A stretch of 64,000 nt of DNA from Streptomyces yangpuensis. GTDB lineage: Bacteria > Actinomycetota > Actinomycetes > Streptomycetales > Streptomycetaceae. The translations under genes were made by a program, and so were the position numbers. Position 1 is the stretch's first letter. Every line of letters starts with the position of its first letter. The stretch is from assembly GCF_001005295.1 (NCBI RefSeq), contig NZ_LBMK01000001.1, forward strand, positions 743,945 to 807,944, read 5' to 3'. The notes beneath the pieces are model-generated. The model was not told the DNA's origin, did not search any database, and saw only the letters and a program-made list of their open reading frames with translations. Below are positions 16,950 to 26,397 of the stretch, one piece after another.

Positions 16950-17736
16950 ATGACCGAGATACTGACCAGGCCGGTCGAACCGGCCGCCGGCCAGTACACC
17001 CCTTCGACGAGGTCATGGCGACCCGCCTGTTCCACGCGGCGGTCACCAGAGCAGACGGAGAAGATCAGAGTCGAGCTGCCGGACCAGTACAAGGCGATTG
17101 TGGACGTCGGCAGGGGCCTCGGGCTCCGCCAGGGCGAGATCTTCGGGCTGAGCCCCGACGACATCGTGTGGGACCACCCCGACGGCCCGATGGTGCACGT
17201 CCAGCGGCAGATCGCCTGGGACGGCTCGGACATGGTCTTCGACGGGGCCAAGGGCGAGAACGAGAAGAACCCGAAGGACCGGTGGATCGAGCTGGGCGAG
17301 GACGTCGCCGACGCGCTCATCGAGCACATGGCGAAGTACCCCGGTGACGGTGACCTTGCCGGAGGCTACGCGGGACGGCGAGCCGATGACGGTCCAGATC
17401 ATCTTCTACTCGCGCGAGAAGAAGCCGATCAACAAGAACTACTTCGGCTACCTCTGGAAGTCGGCCCTGGAGGCTATCGGCGTCATCAAGGCCCTGAACG
17501 ACAAGCCGGTGGGCAAGGGCCGCAAGTGGGAGAAGTGCCGGGACGAGATGATGCACGCCCTCAGGCATCTTTTCGCGTCGATGATGATCGAGGCCGGTGT
17601 CGACGTCGCCACCCTTGCGGACCGGCTCGGACACGTCGGCTCCTCCTTCACGTTGAAGAAGTACGTGCGCCCCGTCGCGACGGCCGGCGACAAGGTCCGC
17701 CGAGCGGTCCGCAGCATGTACGCGAGGGCAGTTTGA
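16950..17736 (+). pseudogene. Frameshifted, internally deleted tyrosine recombinase (integrase)
   Basis: Remnant of a tyrosine site-specific recombinase. The original start (ATG 16950, GAGAGGAG upstream) and ~17 codons remain, but the core-binding domain is mostly gone and the frame shifts around 16999, back near 17045, and again near 17340. The catalytic domain is recognisable across frames: first Arg in GLGLRQGEIFGLSPDDIVW, a long beta segment PMVHVQRQIAWDG, HALRHLFAS (His-xx-Arg), the second His in RLGHVGSSFT and the Tyr in LKKYVRP. It cannot make a working enzyme in one piece, so the element is probably immobile unless helped in trans. Confidence 0.85.
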
Positions 17737-18085
17737 TGTCCACGGAAAGAAATCTTCGACAAGATCCTCCGTCACGCAACGTAGTCGGCGGCGCCGCCTC
17801 GATGGGGCTGCACGCGGAACCTGTCGGGCCGGCGCTGTGCTTGGTCCAGACGTGAGGCGCTGGTGCAGGATTCGCGCAAAACGATCTTGCGGAGGACGCA
17901 TCCTTGCATGTCAGAGAGGTGTCGCTGTAAATCTTCGACCTCTGAAATGCCTGATGGGAGGCCCCCCGCCACGCTCCACGGAGCGAGGCGGGGGGCCTTT
18001 CCGCTTTGACAGGTCGGCCGGTCGGAGTGAGGGTGGAAATGACCTAAAGGCCCCATAAGCGAGACATGTTCGGAGGTGCATGAGA
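17737..18085. other. Intergenic stretch after the integrase relic
   Basis: No gene seen. It holds a strong terminator (17959-18000) and the promoter region of the repeat-protein gene. No tRNA gene or clear attachment repeat was found, so the right end of the element is undefined. Confidence 0.5.
17959..18000. terminator. GC-rich terminator
   Basis: AGGCCCCCCGCC-a-CGCTCC pairs with GGAGCG-a-GGCGGGGGGCCT, followed by TTT. It closes the mobile-element region on the right. Confidence 0.8.
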
Positions 18086-18679
18086 ATGCGCCGTAGGATC
18101 GTTGCGGCAACCATGGCCGGAGCCGCAGGAATCGCCCTAGGTCTGCTCCCCGTAGCCAGTGCTTCGGCCTCGGCCGTCTCCGGCAGCGGCGGCGGGAACG
18201 GCGGCTACGACTGCTACCGGTACCCCTCGCACCGCTCGGACGCCCGGTGGGACTACTGCTGCAACCGCGACTGGCGCGACCGGCCCAGCTGGTGCTGGGA
18301 CAACGCGGGCGTCGGTGGCGACCGCGGCTACTGGCGGGACAGCAACTGGAACGACTCCGACTGGCGCCGCCACAACTGGAACAACTGGCACGACGACGCG
18401 AACTGGAACTCCGGGCGCGGCGGCAACGGCAACTGGAACGACTGGGGCAACGGCCGCGGCGGCAACGGCGACTGGGGTGACGGCCGCGGTGGCAACGGCG
18501 ACTGGGGCCACGGCCGCGGTGGCAATGGCAACGGCGACTGGGGCGGCGGCGGTGGCGGCGGCAACGGCGACTGGGGTGGCCGCGGCGGTGGCGGCGGTGG
18601 CAACGGTGACTGGGGCGGCGGCAACGGCGGCGGTAACGGCGGTGGCGGCGACGGCGGTGGCTGGGGTGGCGGCCGCTGA
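18086..18679 (+). CDS. Secreted Gly/Asn/Asp/Trp-repeat protein
   Basis: About 197 residues. A Sec signal peptide (RRRIVAATMAGAAGIALGLLPVASASASA) precedes a segment with five Cys and many Tyr/Trp/Arg (YDCYRYPSHRSDARWDYCCNRDW), a Trp/Asn-rich stretch (NDSDWRRHNWNNWHDDANW), then a C-terminal half made of imperfect GNGDWG units in poly-Gly. The mature protein is low-complexity with periodic Trp, and is presumably exported to the wall or medium. ATG 18086 is preferred over 18080 because GGAGG is then 9 rather than 3 bases away. No named family; possibly a structural surface protein. Confidence 0.72.
   Translation: MRRRIVAATMAGAAGIALGLLPVASASASAVSGSGGGNGGYDCYRYPSHRSDARWDYCCNRDWRDRPSWCWDNAGVGGDRGYWRDSNWNDSDWRRHNWNNWHDDANWNSGRGGNGNWNDWGNGRGGNGDWGDGRGGNGDWGHGRGGNGNGDWGGGGGGGNGDWGGRGGGGGGNGDWGGGNGGGNGGGGDGGGWGGGR
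18420..18675 (+). repeat. Coding tandem repeats (GNGDWG units)
   Basis: Imperfect in-frame units based on GGCAACGGCGACTGGGG, at least seven copies with variable Gly spacers, encoding GNGDWG/GNGNW. Expected to vary in copy number by slippage or recombination. Confidence 0.8.
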
Positions 18680-18735
18680 GGCCGATCCGGCCACGAAGGG
18701 TCGTGGGACCGGGGCGATGCCCCTGCGGCGCTGGC

Positions 18736-19389
18736 TCAGCGCAGCAGGGGCATCGCCCCTGTGAGGTCCCGCAGGCACAGGACCGCGAGCTCGGCGGGGG
18801 AGCCGGGCCCCGAGACCGGCGCGTCCGTCGCCGACCACAGCTCCAGCGCCACACGGATCGCGTCCGTGGCGGCGGCGGCCAGCAGCCGCACCTCCCGCAC
18901 ATCGGCGTCCGCCCCCGCCAGCCTGCCGATCACCGGCACCAGACGCTCCTCGGACTCCTGGTTCACGCGGTACCAGACCGCGCGCAGCGCCGGGTCGTCC
19001 GCCGCCGCGCGCAGCAGGCCGCGGGTCACCTCCAGGCCCTCCTCGACCGCCTGCGGGCCGCTCAGCGACCGGGTGACGGCGCGTTCCAGCGCCTCCGCGA
19101 GGGGGGTGCCCGGGTCCTCCTCCGCCAGCAGTGCACGCCAGGCGTCGCCGCCGCCCGCCAGCAGCGGGGCCACGGCCTCCTGCTTGTTGCGGAAGTAGCG
19201 GTAGAAGGTGCGCAGCGCCACGCCCGCGCGGTGGGCGATGTCCTCGGCGGTGGTGCCGTCGGGGCCGTGCTCGGCGAACAGCTCGCAGGCGGCGCGGGCG
19301 ATGTCGAGCTGAGTGGCGGCCTTGCGGCGCTCGGTCAGCGACGGGGCTCCGGGGCCGGCCTGGAGTGCGTACGGACGAGGGGATCTCAC
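18736..19389 (-). CDS. TetR-family transcriptional regulator
   Basis: A 217-residue TetR protein. HTH: LDIARAACELFAEHGPDGTTAEDIAHRAGVALRTFYRYFRNKQEAV, followed by a helical ligand domain. GTG 19389 start. It is divergent from an SDR gene, and the 86-bp gap contains a 19-bp perfect palindrome (19429-19447), so it most likely represses itself and the SDR. The ligand is unknown. Confidence 0.88.
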   Translation of the reverse strand: MRSPRPYALQAGPGAPSLTERRKAATQLDIARAACELFAEHGPDGTTAEDIAHRAGVALRTFYRYFRNKQEAVAPLLAGGGDAWRALLAEEDPGTPLAEALERAVTRSLSGPQAVEEGLEVTRGLLRAAADDPALRAVWYRVNQESEERLVPVIGRLAGADADVREVRLLAAAATDAIRVALELWSATDAPVSGPGSPAELAVLCLRDLTGAMPLLR

Positions 19390-19428
19390 GGGTGAAGCCT
19401 ACCGTCAGCCCACCCCGAGGAAGGCGTT

Positions 19429-19447
19429 TTTTGTCGGCACGACAAAA
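19429..19447. promoter_or_regulatory. TetR operator in the TetR/SDR divergent promoter
   Basis: TTTTGTCGGCACGACAAAA: perfect 8-bp arms around GCA, 28 bp upstream of the SDR start and 40 bp from the TetR start, the expected position for a shared operator. Confidence 0.75.
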
Positions 19448-19475
19448 CGTGCCACTCCTTCGGTACGCTCACGCC

Positions 19476-20246
19476 ATGAACCGTTACGAAGGACGTCGCG
19501 TCCTCATCACCGGCGGCGGCTCCGGCATCGGCCGCGCCACCGTCCACCGCCTCCTCGCCGAGGGCGGCCGGGTCCACGCCGTGGACGTCAGCGAGGCCGG
19601 TCTGAAGGCCACCGCCGAACACGCCGCCGCCGCGGGCCACGGGGACCGGCTGACCACCGCGCTCCTCGACATATCCGACGAGAGCGCCGTCAGGGAGGGC
19701 GTGGCCGCCGCGGCCCGCACCCTCGGCGGGATCGACGTACTGGTCAACGCGGCGGGTATCCTGCGCTCCGCGCACACCCACCTGACCACGCTGGAGCTGT
19801 GGAACCAGGTCATCGCGGTCAACCTGACCGGCACCTTCCTGATGATCCGCGAATCCCTGCCGGCCCTGCTGGCCGCGGACCGGCCGGTCGTCGTGAACTT
19901 CAGCTCCACCTCGGCGTCCTTCGCCCACCCCTACATGTCCGCCTACGCGGCCAGCAAGGGCGGCATCCAGGCCATGACGCACGCGCTGGCCGCCGAGTAC
20001 AGCAAGCAGGGCCTGCGCTTCGTCAGCGTCGCGCCCGGCTCCATCGAGAGCGGCATGACCACCGGCAGCGGCCCCGGCCTGCCCGAGGACACCGACTGGT
20101 CCCTCTTCGCCAAGCTCGCCCCGGCCATCGGCCAGGGCTTCGCCGGCCCCGAGACCGTCGCCGGAGTCGTCGCCATGCTCGGCTCCGAGGACGGCGCCTT
20201 CATCACCGGCACCGAGATCCGCATCGACGGCGGCACGCACTGCTGA
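19476..20246 (+). CDS. SDR-family oxidoreductase
   Basis: A 256-residue classical short-chain dehydrogenase/reductase: cofactor motif TGGGSGIG, NAAG (NAAGIL), catalytic Ser in NFSSTSASF, YxxxK as YAASK (AYAASKGGIQ), and the C-terminal ITGTEIRIDGG common to FabG-like enzymes. An acidic residue after the second strand (HAVDVSEAG) suggests NAD(H) preference. It probably reduces or oxidises a small carbonyl/alcohol; the divergent TetR repressor suggests substrate-induced expression. Confidence 0.88.
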   Translation: MNRYEGRRVLITGGGSGIGRATVHRLLAEGGRVHAVDVSEAGLKATAEHAAAAGHGDRLTTALLDISDESAVREGVAAAARTLGGIDVLVNAAGILRSAHTHLTTLELWNQVIAVNLTGTFLMIRESLPALLAADRPVVVNFSSTSASFAHPYMSAYAASKGGIQAMTHALAAEYSKQGLRFVSVAPGSIESGMTTGSGPGLPEDTDWSLFAKLAPAIGQGFAGPETVAGVVAMLGSEDGAFITGTEIRIDGGTHC

Positions 20247-20255
20247 ACCGGGGCG

Positions 20256-20774
20256 TCAGCCCCGGAACCGGTCCCAGAGCCGGGGGAAGCGCTCCGCGAG
20301 CACGGCTTCGTTCTCGAAGTCCAGCGGGGTGCCCTCCGGCTCCGCCGCCTGCAGCGGGATCCCCAGATCCGGGGCCACCGCCCCCGTCAGCTGCTCGTAC
20401 GCCTCGTCGGCCGCGTAGCCGAGCTCCTCGCCGTCCCCGTCGATCTCCTCGTCGAAGTCGCCCAGCAGCTCCGCCAGATGGTCCGGGTCGTGCACCCCGC
20501 CCTCGAAGACCTCCCGCCCCTGGCCGATCAGCCAGCAGCGGAAGTAGTCGAAGGCGTCGTCGCTCGCCCCGTCGAGCAGCACCCAGGCCGCGCCCCACAG
20601 GTCCCAGGTGTATGCCCGGTTGTACCGGGACTCGAAATGGCGTGCGAAGTCCAGGACGGAGTCCGGATCGAGCTGCGCCAGCCGCTCCACGAGCAGCTCG
20701 GCATGGTCCTCGGGGTCGCCGTCGGCGGCCTCGCGGGTACGGTCGACGATCTCCCAGAACTCCGTCTCGTCCAT
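20256..20774 (-). CDS. DUF4240-domain protein
   Basis: A 172-residue acidic cytoplasmic protein starting MDETEFWEIVDRTREAADGD, with the Trp-rich central part YTWDLWGAAWVLLDGASDDAFDYFRCWLIGQGREVFEGGV typical of DUF4240. Members are scattered in Streptomyces, often in variable regions; some lie near polymorphic toxin or immunity genes, but no such context is seen here. Convergent with the SDR gene; the two stops are about 10 bp apart. Confidence 0.8.
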   Translation of the reverse strand: MDETEFWEIVDRTREAADGDPEDHAELLVERLAQLDPDSVLDFARHFESRYNRAYTWDLWGAAWVLLDGASDDAFDYFRCWLIGQGREVFEGGVHDPDHLAELLGDFDEEIDGDGEELGYAADEAYEQLTGAVAPDLGIPLQAAEPEGTPLDFENEAVLAERFPRLWDRFRG

Positions 20775-20823
20775 CACCGCTCCAGCATCACGGGTCGGCC
20801 CCGCCGCCGCCACCGCTCGTACG

Positions 20824-20872
20824 GCGAAAGGCCGGTGCCCACCCCCTGGGGGGGCGGACACCGGCCTTTCGC
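20824..20872. terminator. Terminator downstream of aceE
   Basis: Arms GCGAAAGGCCGGTG (20824-20837) and CACCGGCCTTTCGC (20859-20872) around a G/C-rich loop, 18 bp beyond the aceE stop. Confidence 0.75.
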
Positions 20873-20889
20873 GTCCGGATTCACACGGC

Positions 20890-23571
20890 TCAGAGGCCGT
20901 AGCGCTCCCGGGCCTCCTTGACCGCGGAGGCCGGTACCTCGCCGCGACGGGCGAGCTGGGCCAGCGCGGCCACCACGATCGACTGGGCGTCGACACCGAA
21001 GTGGCGGCGGGCGCCCTCACGGGTGTCGGACAGGCCGAAGCCGTCGGTGCCCAGCGAGGTGTAGTCCTGCTCCACCCACTGGCTGATCTGGTCCGGGACC
21101 TGACGCATCCAGTCGGAGACGGCGAGGACCGGGCCGGGCGCACCCTCCAGGGCGCGGGTGACGTACGGGGTGCGCACCTCGCCGCGCAGCAGTGCCTCGT
21201 CGCACTCCAGCGCGTCGCGGCGCAGCTCGCCCCAGGAGGTGGCGGACCAGACGTCGGCGGCCACGTTCCACTCGGCGGCGAGCAGCTCCTGCGCCTGAAG
21301 GATCCAGTGGATCGCGGTACCCGAGGCCATCAGCTGGATCTTCGGGGAGTCGGCGGCGGGCGCGTTCTCCAGGTCGGAGGCCTGGTTGAAGCGGTAGAGG
21401 CCCTTGAGGATGCCCTCCTCCACGCCCTCCGGCATGGCCGGCTGGACCTTCGGCTCGTTGTAGACCGTGAGGTAGTAGAACACGTCCTCGGGCGTCTCGC
21501 CGTACATCCGGCGCAGACCGTCCTTGACGATCACCGCGATCTCGTACGCGAAGGCCGGGTCGTAGTTGAGCGACGCCGGGTTCGTGGACGCGATCAGGTG
21601 CGAGTGGCCGTCGGCGTGCTGCAGGCCCTCACCGGTCAGCGTGGTGCGCCCGGCGGTGGCGCCGACGATGAAGCCCTTGCCGAGCTGGTCGGCGAGCTGC
21701 CACATCTGGTCGGCGGTGCGCTGCCAGCCGAACATCGAGTAGAAGATGTAGAAGGGGATCATCGGCTCGCCGTGCGTCGCGTACGACGTGCAGGCGGCGA
21801 TGAAGTCGGCCATGGCGCCGGCCTCGGTGATCCCCTCGTTGAGGATCTGGCCGTCCTTGGCCTCCTTGTAGTACATCAGCTGGTCGCGGTCGACCGGCTC
21901 GTACGTCTGGCCCAGCGGGGAGTAGATGCCGGCCGACGGGAAGAGGGACTCCATACCGAAGGTACGGGCCTCGTCGGGGACGATCGGCACCCAGCGCTTG
22001 CCGGTCTCCTTGTCCCGCATCAGGTCCTTGACGAGCCGGACGAAGGCCATGGTGGTGGCCATCTCCTGCTTGCCGGAGCCCTTGAGCAGCGGGGCGAAGG
22101 AGCGGTCCGCGGGGGCGGGCAGGGCCACGTGGTGGACCTTGCGGGCCGGAGCCGGGCCGCCGAGGGCCGCGCGGCGCTCGTTCAGGTAGCGCACCTCGGG
22201 GCTGTTCGCGCCCGGGTGGCCGTAGGGGACCTGGCCGCCCTCGAAGGCGCTGTCCGGGATCGGGAGTCCGAGCTTGTCGCGCATGCTCTTGAACTCGTCG
22301 ATCGTCAGCTTCTTCATCTGGTGGTTCGCGTTCTTCGACTCGAACCCGGCACCCAGCGTGTAGCCCTTGACGGTCTGCGCCAGGATGACCGTCGGCGCGC
22401 CCTTGTGCTCCAGGGCGGCCTTGTACGCGGCGTAGACCTTGCGGGGCTCGTGGCCGCCGCGGGAGGTGTGGAAGCACTCGGCGATCTTCGCGTCGGAGAG
22501 CACACCGGCCAGCTGCACGAGCTCGGCGTTGACGCCGAAGAAGTGCCGGCGGATGTAGGCCACGTCGCGGGTCGCGTACGTCTGGAACTGCGCGTCCGGT
22601 ACCTCGCGCAGGCGGCGTACCAGGGCGCCGGTGGTGTCGAGCTGGAACAGCTCGTCCCAGGCGGAGCCCCACAGGGTCTTGATGACGTTCCAGCCGGCGC
22701 CGCGGAACTGGGCCTCCAGTTCCTGGACCACGCGGAAGTTGGCGCGGACCGGACCGTCGAGGCGCTGCAGGTTGCAGTTGATGACGAAGGTCAGGTTGTC
22801 GAGCTGCTCGCGGGAGGCCAGGGCCAGGGCGGCGGTCGACTCGGGCTCGTCCATCTCGCCGTCACCGAGGAAGGCCCAGACGTGCGAGCCCGCGGTGTCC
22901 TTGATGTTCCGGTTCTGCAGGTAGCGGTTGAAGCGCGCCTGGTAGATCGCGGAGAGCGGGCCGAGGCCCATGGAGACCGTGGGGAACTCCCACAGCCACG
23001 GCAGACGCCGCGGGTGCGGGTAGGAGGGCAGGCCGTTGCCGCCGGACTCCTGGCGGAAGTTGTCGAGCTGCTGCTCGGAGATCCGCCCGTCGAGGAAGGC
23101 GCGGGCGTAGATGCCGGGGGAGGCGTGGCCCTGGATGTAGAGCTGGTCGCCCGAGCCGTCCGTCTCCTTCCCGCGGAAGAAGTGCTGGAAGCCGGTCTCG
23201 TACAGCCACGCGGCGGAGGCGAAGGTGGCGATGTGGCCGCCGACGCCGTACTTGGAGCCGCGGGTCACCATGGCGGCCGCGTTCCAGCGGTTCCATGCGG
23301 TGATCTTCGCTTCCATCGCCTCGTCACCCGGGAACTCGGGCTCCGCGGCGGTGGGGATGGTGTTGACGTAGTCCGTCTCCAGCAGCTTCGGCAGGGCCAG
23401 GCCGGCGGCCTCGGCGTGCTGGAGCGTGCGGCGGAGCAGGTATTCGGCGCGGCGCGTACCGGCGGCCTGTGCGACGGCATCGAGGGAGGCCGCCCATTCG
23501 GCGGTCTCCTCGGTGTCGCGGTCCGGGAGCTGGTCGAGCTCGCTCGGAAGCTTTCCTACGGGGTCGGACAT
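20890..23571 (-). CDS. aceE: Pyruvate dehydrogenase E1 component (homodimeric) AceE
   Basis: An 893-residue homodimeric PDH E1 that decarboxylates pyruvate with ThDP and reductively acetylates the lipoyl groups of E2. The ThDP/Mg motif is clear ([12 protein letters not shown]...LTFVINCN), the family N-terminus ([16 protein letters not shown]), [27 protein letters not shown] and C-terminal [22 protein letters not shown] are present. Start at ATG 23571 (MSDPVGKLP). It is the last gene of the minus-strand block pepA-lpd-E2-GntR-aceE, each apparently with its own transcription signals. A palindrome at 23677-23693, ~105 bp upstream, may be the operator for the neighbouring GntR protein. Confidence 0.96.
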   Translation of the reverse strand: MSDPVGKLPSELDQLPDRDTEETAEWAASLDAVAQAAGTRRAEYLLRRTLQHAEAAGLALPKLLETDYVNTIPTAAEPEFPGDEAMEAKITAWNRWNAAAMVTRGSKYGVGGHIATFASAAWLYETGFQHFFRGKETDGSGDQLYIQGHASPGIYARAFLDGRISEQQLDNFRQESGGNGLPSYPHPRRLPWLWEFPTVSMGLGPLSAIYQARFNRYLQNRNIKDTAGSHVWAFLGDGEMDEPESTAALALASREQLDNLTFVINCNLQRLDGPVRANFRVVQELEAQFRGAGWNVIKTLWGSAWDELFQLDTTGALVRRLREVPDAQFQTYATRDVAYIRRHFFGVNAELVQLAGVLSDAKIAECFHTSRGGHEPRKVYAAYKAALEHKGAPTVILAQTVKGYTLGAGFESKNANHQMKKLTIDEFKSMRDKLGLPIPDSAFEGGQVPYGHPGANSPEVRYLNERRAALGGPAPARKVHHVALPAPADRSFAPLLKGSGKQEMATTMAFVRLVKDLMRDKETGKRWVPIVPDEARTFGMESLFPSAGIYSPLGQTYEPVDRDQLMYYKEAKDGQILNEGITEAGAMADFIAACTSYATHGEPMIPFYIFYSMFGWQRTADQMWQLADQLGKGFIVGATAGRTTLTGEGLQHADGHSHLIASTNPASLNYDPAFAYEIAVIVKDGLRRMYGETPEDVFYYLTVYNEPKVQPAMPEGVEEGILKGLYRFNQASDLENAPAADSPKIQLMASGTAIHWILQAQELLAAEWNVAADVWSATSWGELRRDALECDEALLRGEVRTPYVTRALEGAPGPVLAVSDWMRQVPDQISQWVEQDYTSLGTDGFGLSDTREGARRHFGVDAQSIVVAALAQLARRGEVPASAVKEARERYGL

Positions 23572-23676
23572 CGCTGTGCGCCGCCTTCCGGACAAAGGAG
23601 AGGTGGTGAAGAAAATCCCTGACGGGCAGGACAGGGTCGGTGGACCTGGTTGAGGTCCGCGACGACTGTAAATCCC

Positions 23677-23693
23677 TGATCGATGATCGATCA
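23677..23693. promoter_or_regulatory. Palindromic operator upstream of aceE (candidate GntR/FadR-type site)
   Basis: TGATCGATGATCGATCA: 8-bp arms TGATCGAT/ATCGATCA around one central base, in an AT-rich patch in front of aceE. GntR proteins of the FCD (FadR) group bind short palindromes; the adjacent gene at 23793-24419 encodes one. Confidence 0.65.
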
Positions 23694-23731
23694 AATAAAA
23701 GTGACAAAGAAACGTCGTTCTGGCAAAAGTC

Positions 23732-23767
23732 GGCACCGCGTGCCAGTAAAGCGGGCACGCGGTGCCC
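23732..23767 (-). terminator. Terminator of the GntR gene
   Basis: GGCACCGCGTGCC (23732-23744) pairs with GGCACGCGGTGCC (23754-23766) across a 9-nt AT-containing loop, just beyond the GntR stop. Confidence 0.75.
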
Positions 23768-23792
23768 GTGCAAACCGGGGCGAAACAGCCGC

Positions 23793-24419
23793 TCAGGCTC
23801 GGGGTGCGCACCCCAGGACATGCCGCTTCACCAGCACACCGATGTCCGGATCCCGACTGCGGAAGGCCTCGACGAGCGCCTCGTGCTCCTCCGCGTAGGA
23901 CTTCTGCACGGTCCCCAGCCAGCGGATGGACAGGGCCGTGAACACCTCGATGCCCAGGCTCTCCCAGGTGTGCAGCAGCACGCTGTTCCCGGCGGCCCGC
24001 ACCATCTCCCGGTGGAAGCCCACCGTGTGCCGCACCTGGGCCGTGCCGTCCGAGCTGCGGTCGGCCTCCCACAGGGCCGCCACGTGCGGCTCCAGCGCCG
24101 AGCAGTCCGCCGCCAGCCGCGGCGCCGCCAGCTCGGCGGCGATCTGCTCCAGACCCGCCCGGACCGGGTAGATCTCCTCCAGGTCCGCGGCGGAGAGGTT
24201 CCGTACGCGCACGCCCTTGTTCGGCGCGGACTCGATCAGCCGCAGCGTCTCCAGCTCGCGCAGCGCCTCCCGTACGGGGGTCTGGCTGACCTCCAGCTCC
24301 ACCGCGATGCGCCGCTCCACGATCCGCTCACCGGGCTTCCAGCGCCCGCTGACGATCCCCTCCACGATGTGCTCGCGGATCTGCTCGCGCAGCGAGTGCA
24401 CGACGGGTGGGGTGATCAT
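23793..24419 (-). CDS. GntR-family (FCD domain) regulator
   Basis: A 208-residue GntR protein of the FadR/FCD group. Winged [60 protein letters not shown]; the C-terminal helical FCD domain has the Asp/His metal or ligand positions ([22 protein letters not shown]...[15 protein letters not shown]). ATG 24419 ([12 protein letters not shown]) is chosen over a longer in-frame start at 24476, which adds a His/Pro-rich tail. Located between aceE and E2, so it is a good candidate for a pyruvate-dehydrogenase regulator functionally like PdhR. Confidence 0.87.
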   Translation of the reverse strand: MITPPVVHSLREQIREHIVEGIVSGRWKPGERIVERRIAVELEVSQTPVREALRELETLRLIESAPNKGVRVRNLSAADLEEIYPVRAGLEQIAAELAAPRLAADCSALEPHVAALWEADRSSDGTAQVRHTVGFHREMVRAAGNSVLLHTWESLGIEVFTALSIRWLGTVQKSYAEEHEALVEAFRSRDPDIGVLVKRHVLGCAPRA

Positions 24420-24481
24420 CGGGGCTTCATCTCCTGGTGTGTGTGCAGGGTCATGCGGGGCCTGATGCGTAGACAATACGG

Positions 24482-24520
24482 CGGCGCCCCCGCCCGGGAG
24501 TATCCCGGACGGGGGCGCCG
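24482..24520 (-). terminator. Terminator downstream of the E2 gene region
   Basis: CGGCGCCCCCG-c-CCGGGA pairs with TCCCGG-a-CGGGGGCGCCG with a 3-nt loop; lies 30 bp past the E2 stop and upstream of the GntR start. Confidence 0.8.
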
Positions 24521-24549
24521 ACAGTGAGGCTGGTTACAAGCCGTTCGGC

Positions 24550-26343
24550 TCAGAGGCCGAGCTCGACCTCGAACTCGCCGGCCTCCAGGATCGCCTTGAC
24601 CGCGGTGAGGTACCGGGCCGCGTCCGCGCCGTCCACCAGACGGTGGTCGTAGGACAGGGTCAGGTACGTCATGTCGCGGATGCCGATGTTGGTGCCCTCG
24701 GCGGTCTCGATGACCACCGGGCGCTTCACCGTGGCACCGATGCCCAGGATGGCGACCTGGTTCGGCGGCACGATGACCGTGTCGAACAGCGCACCGCGCG
24801 AACCGGTGTTGCTGATGGTGAAGGTCGCGCCCGACAGCTCGTCCGGCGTGATCTTGTTGCCGCGGACCTTGGCGGCCAGGTCGGCGGTCGCCTTGGAGAT
24901 GCCCGCCAGGTTGAGGTCGCCCGCACCCTTGATGACCGGGGTCATCAGGCCCTTCTCGGAGTCCACGGCGATGCCGATGTTCTCCGAGTCGAAGTAGGTG
25001 ATGGTGCCCTCGTCCTCGTTGATCCGGGCGTTGACGACCGCGTGGGCCTTCAGCGCCTGGGCAGCGGCCTTGACGAAGAACGGCATCGGGGACAGCTTGA
25101 CGCCCTCGCGGGCGAGGAAGCCGGCCTTGGCCTTCTCGCGCAGCTTCATGATCTTGGTGATGTCCACCTCGACCACGGAGCTGAGCTGCGCCTGCGAGTG
25201 CAGGGCCTTCATCATGTTGTCGCCGATGACCTTGCGCATGCGGGTCATCTTGACCGTCTGACCGCGCAGCTCGGAGACCGCGGCGGCCGGAGCCTTCGCG
25301 GCGGCCGGGGCGGCAGCCGGAGCCGGGGCGGCAGCGGCGGCCTTGGCGGCCTCGGCGGCGGCCAGGACGTCCTGCTTGCGGATACGGCCACCCACACCGG
25401 TGCCCGAGACCGCGGACAGGTCCACGCCGGACTCCGAGGCGAGCTTGCGCACCAGCGGAGTCACGTACGCGCCCTCGTCACCGGCGGAGACCGGGGCGGC
25501 GGCCGGGGCGGCGGCCGGAGCCGGGGTCACCGGAGCCGGGGTCACCGGAGCCGGAGCGGCCACCGGGGCGGCAGCCTGCACCGGAGCCGGAGCGGCGGCC
25601 GGGGCGGGCTGGACCGGAGCCGGAGCCGGAGCCGCGGCGGGCGCCGGGGCGGCGGCCGGAGCCGGAGCGGCCTCGACCGGAGCCGGGGCGGCGGCCGGGG
25701 CGGCGGCGGCCGGGGCGGCACCGGCGACGCCGATGACGGCCAGACGGGCGCCGACCTCGGCGGTCTCGTCCTCGCCGACCAGGATCTCCAGCAGGGTGCC
25801 GGAGACCGGCGCGGGGATCTCGGTGTCGACCTTGTCGGTGGAGACCTCCAGCAGCGGCTCGTCGGCCTCGACCGACTCGCCGACGGCCTTCAGCCAGCGG
25901 GTGACGGTGCCCTCGGTGACGGACTCGCCCAGCGCGGGCAGCACGACGTCCGTGCCGGAGGCGGCCGGGGCGGCAGCCTCGGCCGGCGCCTCGGCGACCG
26001 GAGCCGGGGCCGCGGGGGCCTCGGCGACGGGGGCCGGAGCGGCCGCAGGGGCCTCGGCGGCGGCCGGCTCGGCGGCAGGGGCCTCGGCGGCAGCCGGAGC
26101 GCCGGAGCCGTCGTCGATGACGGCCAGCTCGGCGCCGACCTCGACGGTCTCGTCCTCGGCGACCTTGATCGAGGCCAGGATGCCGGCGACGGGCGACGGG
26201 ATCTCGGTGTCGACCTTGTCGGTCGAGACCTCGAGCAGCGGCTCGTCGGCCTCGACGCGCTCGCCCTCGGCCTTCAGCCAGCGGGTGACAGTTCCCTCGG
26301 TGACGCTCTCGCCGAGCGCCGGAAGGGTTACGGAAACCGACAT
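24550..26343 (-). CDS. sucB: 2-oxoacid dehydrogenase E2 (dihydrolipoamide acyltransferase)
   Basis: A 597-residue E2. Two near-identical lipoyl domains (residues ~1-76 and ~131-206, lipoyl-Lys 43 and ~171 in STDKVDTE) are joined by long Ala/Pro linkers; then a peripheral-subunit-binding domain ([34 protein letters not shown]) and the catalytic domain with DHRLVDG (His ~567). Annotated as SucB in relatives, but its place beside aceE and lpd means it may serve PDH, 2-oxoglutarate dehydrogenase or both, as the single E2 does in Corynebacterium. It is the acceptor for LipB/LipA. Starts ATG 26343. Confidence 0.94.
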   Translation of the reverse strand: MSVSVTLPALGESVTEGTVTRWLKAEGERVEADEPLLEVSTDKVDTEIPSPVAGILASIKVAEDETVEVGAELAVIDDGSGAPAAAEAPAAEPAAAEAPAAAPAPVAEAPAAPAPVAEAPAEAAAPAASGTDVVLPALGESVTEGTVTRWLKAVGESVEADEPLLEVSTDKVDTEIPAPVSGTLLEILVGEDETAEVGARLAVIGVAGAAPAAAAPAAAPAPVEAAPAPAAAPAPAAAPAPAPVQPAPAAAPAPVQAAAPVAAPAPVTPAPVTPAPAAAPAAAPVSAGDEGAYVTPLVRKLASESGVDLSAVSGTGVGGRIRKQDVLAAAEAAKAAAAAPAPAAAPAAAKAPAAAVSELRGQTVKMTRMRKVIGDNMMKALHSQAQLSSVVEVDITKIMKLREKAKAGFLAREGVKLSPMPFFVKAAAQALKAHAVVNARINEDEGTITYFDSENIGIAVDSEKGLMTPVIKGAGDLNLAGISKATADLAAKVRGNKITPDELSGATFTISNTGSRGALFDTVIVPPNQVAILGIGATVKRPVVIETAEGTNIGIRDMTYLTLSYDHRLVDGADAARYLTAVKAILEAGEFEVELGL

Positions 26344-26397
26344 GGTTTCTGTTGCTCCTTACGAAAGTGCGGAAGTGGTCGTCGCGCCCGGGACGAA

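Noticed and set aside
13850..18080. tRNA gene as the attachment site of the integrative element.
   Set aside because: No T-loop/cloverleaf-like sequence was seen at either side of the element.
18420..18675. Repeats that look like a CRISPR or VNTR array.
   Set aside because: Units are in frame and encode GNGDWG; no constant spacers. It is a coding repeat.
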